Below, in pieces: positions 58,266 to 64,000 of a stretch of 64,000 nucleotides of DNA. Source of the DNA: Acanthochromis polyacanthus (taxonomy: Eukaryota; Chordata; Actinopteri; Pomacentridae); assembly GCF_021347895.1 (NCBI RefSeq), contig NC_067134.1, positions 25,878,347-25,942,346 of the forward strand, given 5' to 3'. The position numbers were made by a program, and so were the translations under genes. The notes below the pieces were generated by a model that searched no databases, was not told the origin of the DNA, and saw only the letters and a program-made list of their open reading frames with translations. Every line of letters begins with the position of its first letter. The stretch's first letter is position 1.

Positions 58266-58857
58266 GTCTCAGCCGTCTCCGTCCGCGTCTCCGGTCTTCT
58301 TCGGTTGGTGTCCACCGGAGGAGGACGGAGCGCAGACAACAGCAAACCTCCACAGTCTCCGCCGCTCTCTGTCTCTCTCTCTCTCTCTCTTTTTTACTGG
58401 CTACAACGGCCCCATGCTTCCAAGTCCACAGTAATAAACACCTGACGTTACTGCATATTGTCTCCCGTTGAGCCGGTTACCTGTCCGTCACGTCTCACCG
58501 GTCCGTCCGTCAGTCAGACCGTCACTGAGCGGCTCCTCCGAGAGATTTCTGCGGAGCCCGGTTTCCATTTGGAGCCTCCATGGATGAACCGGAGACGCCT
58601 CAAGAAATCACTTGTCCCTTTTTTTTGTCTTTGCTCTGGGAGGGTGGAAATAATAATAACAAAAGAAGCAAAAACCGGCCGTTTGTATTCCGCTGACTGG
58701 AGCGGGAGGCGCGCGTGCCACCGCGAGCCGCTCGAGCTGCGTGAAACTGGCGAGAGTCACCGAGTGCGCGACGGGAAGGAGGGCGGTGTGAGTTTCAGAG
58801 TAAAGCTGCACCCGGGAGGACTTTTCTCATTTCTCACACGTGTAATGACGAGAAGAA
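58266..58857 (-). promoter_or_regulatory. fgf14: Probable fgf14 5' UTR and CpG-rich promoter
   Basis: From the ATG outwards the sequence is GC-rich with many CpGs, densest around 58480-58790, in contrast to the AT-rich flank beyond 58900. A CT/GA microsatellite lies at about 58366-58390. The CpG richness directly upstream of exon 1A fits a promoter-associated island. The outer limit is set from the TATA-like motif described separately and is an inference. Confidence 0.6.
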
Positions 58858-58886
58858 ATGTTTAGCCTTCCATGAACAGGCTGTTT

Positions 58887-58894
58887 TATTTATA
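58887..58894 (-). promoter_or_regulatory. Candidate TATA box (TATAAATA)
   Basis: Minus-strand TATAAATA lies just outside the CpG-rich block, about 620 nt upstream of the fgf14 ATG. If used, transcription would start near 58860. The surrounding sequence becomes AT-rich here, so chance occurrence is quite possible. Confidence 0.25.
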
Positions 58895-60584
58895 CAGGAA
58901 GTCATCAGGCACGGAAAAGTACAAGGAAAAAATGCAAATAAATCAGAAAATCATAAATAATTAAAGTGCATGCTGATTTTAAAGAATGATTAAAACTGAA
59001 TATGACAGTAGAAAATGACAGATTATTTAAAAAAATAAATGATAAAATGATCATAAAAATCATAGTATTACAGTTTGGAGCAGACATTATAATTTAATTT
59101 CATTTAGGTTAGAGTATTATTTTTATTGCTGCCGTCAATGAGCAAGTTTTTATCTAATCTGTCATTTATAAGAAAGAAATAATTCTAAAAAATAATAATA
59201 ATAATAGTGCTATTACTACTACAACTAATAATAATAACAACAATATGTTAGTTATAATATATATGACATAATAAATACTTATTTAATAAAGACAATTATC
59301 ATTTTTTAATTCTGAATTAGGCTGTAGATATTACGCAGGATATTGCACTAAATTTTAAATGCATTCGTTGTGTTCTCTTTAAGATTTAATCCTTTTTATT
59401 AACATTAACTGGTTACTTCTTTCTCCTACAATTGAATCTGATGACCATTTAGTGAAGTTTTAGTTCCTTATTAACCTTTATTTCTATTTTAATATTTGCA
59501 TTTATCTGGCTTTGTGTTCCGACCTGTCCTGGGTGTCCCCTGCCTTCGCCCGAGTCAGCTGGGATAGGCTCCAGCACCCCCCGCGACCCTAATGAGGATG
59601 AAGCGGTGTATAGAGGATGGATGGATGGCTTTGTGTTCCTATTTTTCTAGCACACTTGTATTACATACAGCTAATTATATTATTAGTTTTTAGTGTGTTC
59701 ATATCATATTTTTTTCTTTTAATACTGTACTATGCTGCATGTAGTAATGACACCTTTACTGCTAAAATTACCAAATTGCATTTTATCTTGGCGGTCTATG
59801 CAATAATAATTAATCTAAATGTACTTTCTTTTCACGTGTCATGTTCAGATAGACTAAATCTGATAATTCAGGTATAAATAAATGTTAATGTATATTCAAT
59901 TCAAACACTTTGGATCAGAAGTGGTTCATGTTTTAAGAAGCTGGCGTCCATTAATCACGCTTGTTATTTTGAAAGTAATGACCGGATGTCCTCGCGCTGG
60001 TCGGTCTGTGCGGCTTTACGCACGAAGACGCGAGCGCTCGGTGGAACCACACACCTGCTGGAGCCACGCGCCTGGCCAGCAGTCACACACGCGCTCTGGG
60101 AAACAGCTGGTCATCGTCATCCAGGTGTGCGCGCGTGTGTGTGTGCTATATCCATTCTCATTTATCACCTTTAGGTATATTTGTGGCCTGTAATTTTACG
60201 TGATGGTATTTTTTTTAACTTTTATTTTGTCTTCTCAGGATTCATGTTCTATAATTTAATAGATATTTTATCTGCTAATTTTACGATTTTTTGTAAATAT
60301 TGTATATTTTTAGCTCCCCTAAGCCCCGAAAAGCTCATCTGTGTGTATCACGGTTACATATTCAGTATATTTTCCAATGAAAATAATCCCTGTCTACATT
60401 TAAATTATGAGTTGTGACCACACTGCTTCCTCTAGAATGTGCAGATCTATAAAGTCCCTGCAGCTCGACCACACCAGCTCAGGCTACACAATGACTGCAG
60501 GAGTAATTCAATTGTACCTTTTCTCACTGGAAAATTATTCCGAAGAAGAACGACGACGAAGAAATCTTTCATATCCGTCCATCA
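58895..60584. other. Upstream flank, AT-rich
   Basis: 58900-59500 is AT-rich with ATA/AAT triplet runs (about 59190-59250). 59985-60130 is an isolated GC-rich patch with CpGs. No B-type fgf14 first exon was found on the minus strand. Confidence 0.5.
59522..59632 (+). mobile_element. Retroposon tail with GGATGGATGG end
   Basis: CTGTCCTGGGTGTCCCCTGC, GCTGGGATAGGCTCCAGCAC and CCCCGCGACCCTAATGAGGA precede AGAGGATGGATGGATGG. This is an extremely common fish dispersed repeat tail, presumably of a non-LTR element. Only the last 110 bp is present. Confidence 0.7.
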
Positions 60585-60599
60585 CAGAGGTCTCTTTTT

Positions 60600-61090
60600 G
60601 ACCAAGCTGGTTCCAGTGCTAGTTCAGAGCCAGTGCCTGACTTGGCACCAGTTTTTTTTTTTTTGTTTCCACCAACTAAGCACCGGCTCAAGGCTCCAAC
60701 AACTGGTGCTTTTCATGCTCTAACTCTTTGCTGGACCAGAGTTAAGAACCAAGGACGTTACGGTGACCAACGATCAACGACGGAAACGCAGAACGGTCAT
60801 TTTTAAACAGCCGAGCGTTACTGATAGTAGTGTTTAGTGTTTGCGTTTTGAAAACCAGTAAATATGGACGCCAAATCCAAGCAGCAGTGGTCTGAAGAGG
60901 AGACCCGGTGATTCCTGGAGAAGTTAGAGGGAGACTCTCGGACCAAGCCGGTGTTCGAAAAGCCTCAACTAACTCCTCAATAAAATTAAAAAGCTCAAAA
61001 ATGTCTACACGGACCAGAAAACGGAGCAGATCCCCTATTTTGACCTGCTACATTCTGTGATTCCAACCGGGACCCTGAACGCCACAGTCA
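60600..61090 (+). pseudogene. Decayed Myb/SANT-like DNA-binding gene of a Harbinger-type element
   Basis: ATG at 60864 opens MDAKSKQQWSEEETR followed by an in-frame TGA, then EKLEGDSRTKPVFEK. After a frameshift the plus strand reads NKIKKLKNVYTDQK and then PYFDLLHSVI (about 60980-61062). Trp-Ser-Glu-Glu-Glu and the KIKKLKN..Y block are typical of Myb/SANT-like proteins encoded by PIF/Harbinger elements. The leader (GGTTCCAGTGC, CACCAGTTTTT, GCACCGGCTC) resembles the 5' end of such elements. The copy is dead and truncated; no DDE transposase is present. Confidence 0.65.
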
Positions 61091-62340
61091 TGACAGTGGT
61101 CCATGTCCAAGTCAATATTTTACCCATTTTTTTCTGCCCCTTCCAACACATTAGCTTCAAAATCTGTTCTCTCGCTACCTAATACATCCCACTGATGGGC
61201 AGCTGCCACTTTAACAAGACAACCAGTGTCATTCACATCACCTGCAGTGATTTTGTGCCGTTTCACCTCAGTTTCCTCTCAAAGAAATCACACTACCCTC
61301 GTTAACTTTTGTCGCGCTTGTACACAGATGCTGAGACAGATTTCCTCACCTCATACATCCCTGCTGTCTGTCTGCATACAGCTCATGAAAAGCCGTCAGA
61401 ATGAGTGGTTTAAAAAATGCAGGAGGCTGCGGGCTCGATTGGCAGGCTGATAAACCTCACAGCAGCCTCTCATGTCTGCTTCGTCTACTGTACACGTGCT
61501 TATATGTATTCCAGGTGTAGATTTTCCACCTGTAAGCTGAAACTGCAGGGACTGAATACGGTACGCTCACATTTCCCCTGTGATATAACAGGTGCAGCTC
61601 TCATACATTGCATCCACAATCCCACCAAGTGAAAGTATTATTCTAAAAAGTTATATCCTGAGTCAAGTTTTGGCAAAATTTCCCAAGCCAGCATGAATTA
61701 GTCTTTCCAGCACTGCATGTAGGTCAGCCATCAGTCCAGAATAAAGAGCTGGGCTGGGACCCAGCTGGACACAAAGAACACTGAAATGAATTTCTTCCTT
61801 TCTTCTGGGGAAACTGATATCAAAGAAAATCCCCCCAAAACCTCCGCCAGTGTGTCTGTCCGTACCATGAATAATGAACCATAAGGGTTGAACCTCCGTC
61901 TTATCAGGGAGCGGCACAATTCATCGAGCTGGCACGCTGTAATTCCCCGCAGATATCTGACAGCAACGATATTGATATTTGCAGACACAGTATGCCGCTT
62001 CAGTGCTTTAATGTTTTCGTAAAACTCCGTCCAACACTTTCGGTGACGGAGCAAAAAATATGTCTGGCCGTAATTCAATTTAATTTGCTTTGGCTGTCTA
62101 TAATTCCTCTAAGGATTCCCCCGGTGGCTTTGGTGATGCACTAAAACTTCTTCAGACGGTGGAACTTCTTCTTTTGCAGCAGAAATACGCATGAAATTTA
62201 TTCTGCCGGTCCCAACTTCACAGTGGAGGAGGCTGATTCACCGCAGGTTGAAGCCTTTTGATTCCTGTGCAGATTGTTTCTGCTCTTAGATCCATAATAA
62301 CACTAAATAGGAGCAGAAAACTGAGATGTGGATCCAAAAA
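61091..62340. other. Non-coding, nothing recognised
   Basis: Mixed-composition sequence. A minus-strand frame at 62078-61731 (115 codons) has no recognisable motif and no splice support. Confidence 0.5.
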
Positions 62341-62342
62341 AA

Positions 62343-62622
62343 AGGACTAAACCCTGTAAAATCCACTGTTGCAAAAATACAACATCAGTTTTATTTTTTA
62401 AATTATTTTCTATTGAACATATATTTATATATCTATATCTATATCTGTCTATATATAGATATAGATATATGGGTATAGATATGTGTGTGTGTATAAACCC
62501 ATATATAGAAAAAATCGGAACAAAAATGTGTCATATATTTTATATGTATTTTTTAATTGAAAATTAATGATGTATAAAATAAATTATATATACATTTTTG
62601 CAAAATTTTTTCTATGTTTGGG

Positions 62623-62661
<39 letters not shown>

Positions 62662-62800
62662 TTATATGAGTATGCATATGTACAAAAAATAAAATAAACA
62701 AGCAAAAAATTATATATATGAATAATTTCTGTTATGTTAGATTACATAACAGAAATTATTCATATATATAATTTTTTGCCTGTTTTTCTGTATTTGGGTG

Positions 62801-62841
<41 letters not shown>
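62343..62841. repeat. AT-rich repeat with AAACCCTGTAAAATCCACTG end
   Basis: The left edge matches the inverted right edge of the block at 7625-8281. Inside are TA tracts (62622-62649 and 62800-62824), a TG tract (62650-62661), a CA tract (62825-62841) and a perfect palindrome. Confidence 0.5.
62702..62779. repeat. Perfect palindrome, 36-nt arms, 6-nt loop
   Basis: Arms 62702-62737 and 62744-62779 are exact inverse complements around TAGATT. The arm core is GAATAATTTCTGTTATGT. Confidence 0.95.
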
Positions 62842-62968
62842 GTTTTTTTTTCCTCTATGTGGGTCTTGCAAGGTTGAGGGTAGCAGGTGAAGCAGATTAA
62901 AAAAATAATCTGATGTGAGGCTTGGTGACTCAGGCAGGTTAGAACATGACATACTTTAGGCTGCTGAT

Positions 62969-63111
<143 letters not shown>

Positions 63112-63249
63112 TATTCATAGACAAATACATGCACAGTTGCTCTTTCCCCCCATTGAACTGTGATGCATTTCTGGCCTCATTCCCACTAGGTGGCAGCAGA
63201 GCATGTCTAAGAGACTGCAGCTCCCTGATAACAGCATCCTGTACAGCAG

Positions 63250-64000
63250 GAGATTCAAACTCCACATCCAGCCCAGTTTGATCTCAAGTGACCAGTAAAA
63301 TCACAGTATAATAACCTAGAAATAACCACAGCTCCTTTTTTTCCTTTGTTTTAGTGCAAAAAAGTCCATTCATAACATGCTCACATTTAATGAACTATCT
63401 TTTTACAAAACATGAGCAAACTGAAATTTGTTCAGAAAAATAAATTATATTCCAACAACATTCAGCCTCATTTTATCATTTACACATGACAACTTCTAGA
63501 TCACAGAATGTCTACAAAGGAACACAACATTTAGTCACAGGAATCTGGAACTGAACAATATAGCATTTTACTTTATGGAAGTGTTAACAAAACAAAAAGA
63601 GGCAAAAAAAAATTAGACAAAAAAGTTACAAAGCGACAAAAAACAGACACAAATGAGACAAAAAATGACAAAAACACGAGACAAACACACAACAAAAAAA
63701 TCAGACAAAACAACAAAAACAAGACCAAAATTACAAAAATAAGACACAACAACAAAAGCGAGACAGTGACAACAAATGTGACAAACGACAAAAATGTGAC
63801 AAAAGATTACACAAGTGGCACAAAATGAGATACAAATGACAGAATATTGCAAAAATGAGACAAAAAATGACAAAAAGAAGACAAAATATTTTTAAAAAAA
63901 GACACAAAATGACAAAAAAGTTACAAATAACAAAAACGAGACAAAAAATACAAAAATGACACAAAAATGATAAAAACGAGACAGAAAACAAAAACAGACA
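63250..64000. mobile_element. hAT-like element with TTTTGTC array, cut by window end
   Basis: GATTCAAACTCCACATCCAG, CCCAGTTTGATCTCAAGTGA and AAAATCACAGTATAATAACC match the subterminal region of the CAGGGGTGTCAAAC family. From 63590 it becomes an ACAAAAATGAGAC array that runs off the window. Confidence 0.7.

Noticed and set aside
57820..58353. 177-codon minus-strand open frame overlapping fgf14 exon 1A in another frame, and continuing open through exon 2
   Set aside because: It begins at GTG, contains no ATG, and stops at the start of exon 3 when spliced. It is a by-product of the GC-rich exon, not a supported upstream or dual-coding frame.
61731..62078. 115-codon minus-strand frame upstream of fgf14
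   Set aside because: It was considered as an alternative first exon, but it does not resemble the B-type FHF N-terminus and shows no other motif.

Overview
The window reads as a ray-finned (teleost) fish nuclear genome. Coding sequence is sparse and split into short exons with GT-AG introns. CA/GT microsatellites are long, and most of the rest is recognisable or suspected transposon-derived repeat. Nothing bacterial, phage or organellar is visible. The one protein-coding gene I can support is fgf14 (fibroblast growth factor homologous factor 4, A-type N-terminus) on the minus strand. All five coding exons are present: 58265-58073, 48774-48664, 41564-41461, 23021-22823 and 21893-21745. They join in phase to 756 nt, a 251-residue protein plus stop, with every junction GT-AG.

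Layout. 1-21.7 kb is fgf14 3' UTR or downstream flank: a 21-bp minisatellite at the left edge, microsatellites, two TIR elements, four copies of a TTAA-bounded repeat family, a mariner transposase pseudogene, and two candidate poly(A) signals (21223 and 13149). 21.7-58.3 kb is the gene body. Intron 4 (929 bp) is almost wholly one hAT-like element. Intron 3 (18.4 kb) holds a complex inverted repeat, a tandem array with a hairpin MITE inside it, a pyrimidine tract, and an exon-like segment on the opposite strand. Intron 2 (7.1 kb) holds a nested MITE and a TTA-flanked Harbinger-like element. Intron 1 (9.3 kb) holds TTTTGTC arrays, a duplicated unique block and a micro-exon-like segment on the opposite strand. 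58.3-58.9 kb is the GC-rich 5' UTR/promoter. 58.9-64 kb is upstream flank with a decayed Myb/SANT-like transposon gene, AT-rich palindromes and a 138-bp GT tract.

The encoded protein is expected to be a cytosolic/nuclear beta-trefoil FHF that binds the C-terminal tail of voltage-gated sodium channels, with the A-type N-terminus acting as a long-term inactivation particle. No second gene was found to work with it. The most unusual content is the repeat architecture: at least nine copies of a TTAACCCTC-ended hairpin repeat, several hAT elements with perfect or near-perfect 8-bp target duplications, nested insertions, and arrays of FGF-unrelated T-rich satellite that create long false reading frames. 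Repeat family assignments rest on termini and target duplications seen here, not on a database search.
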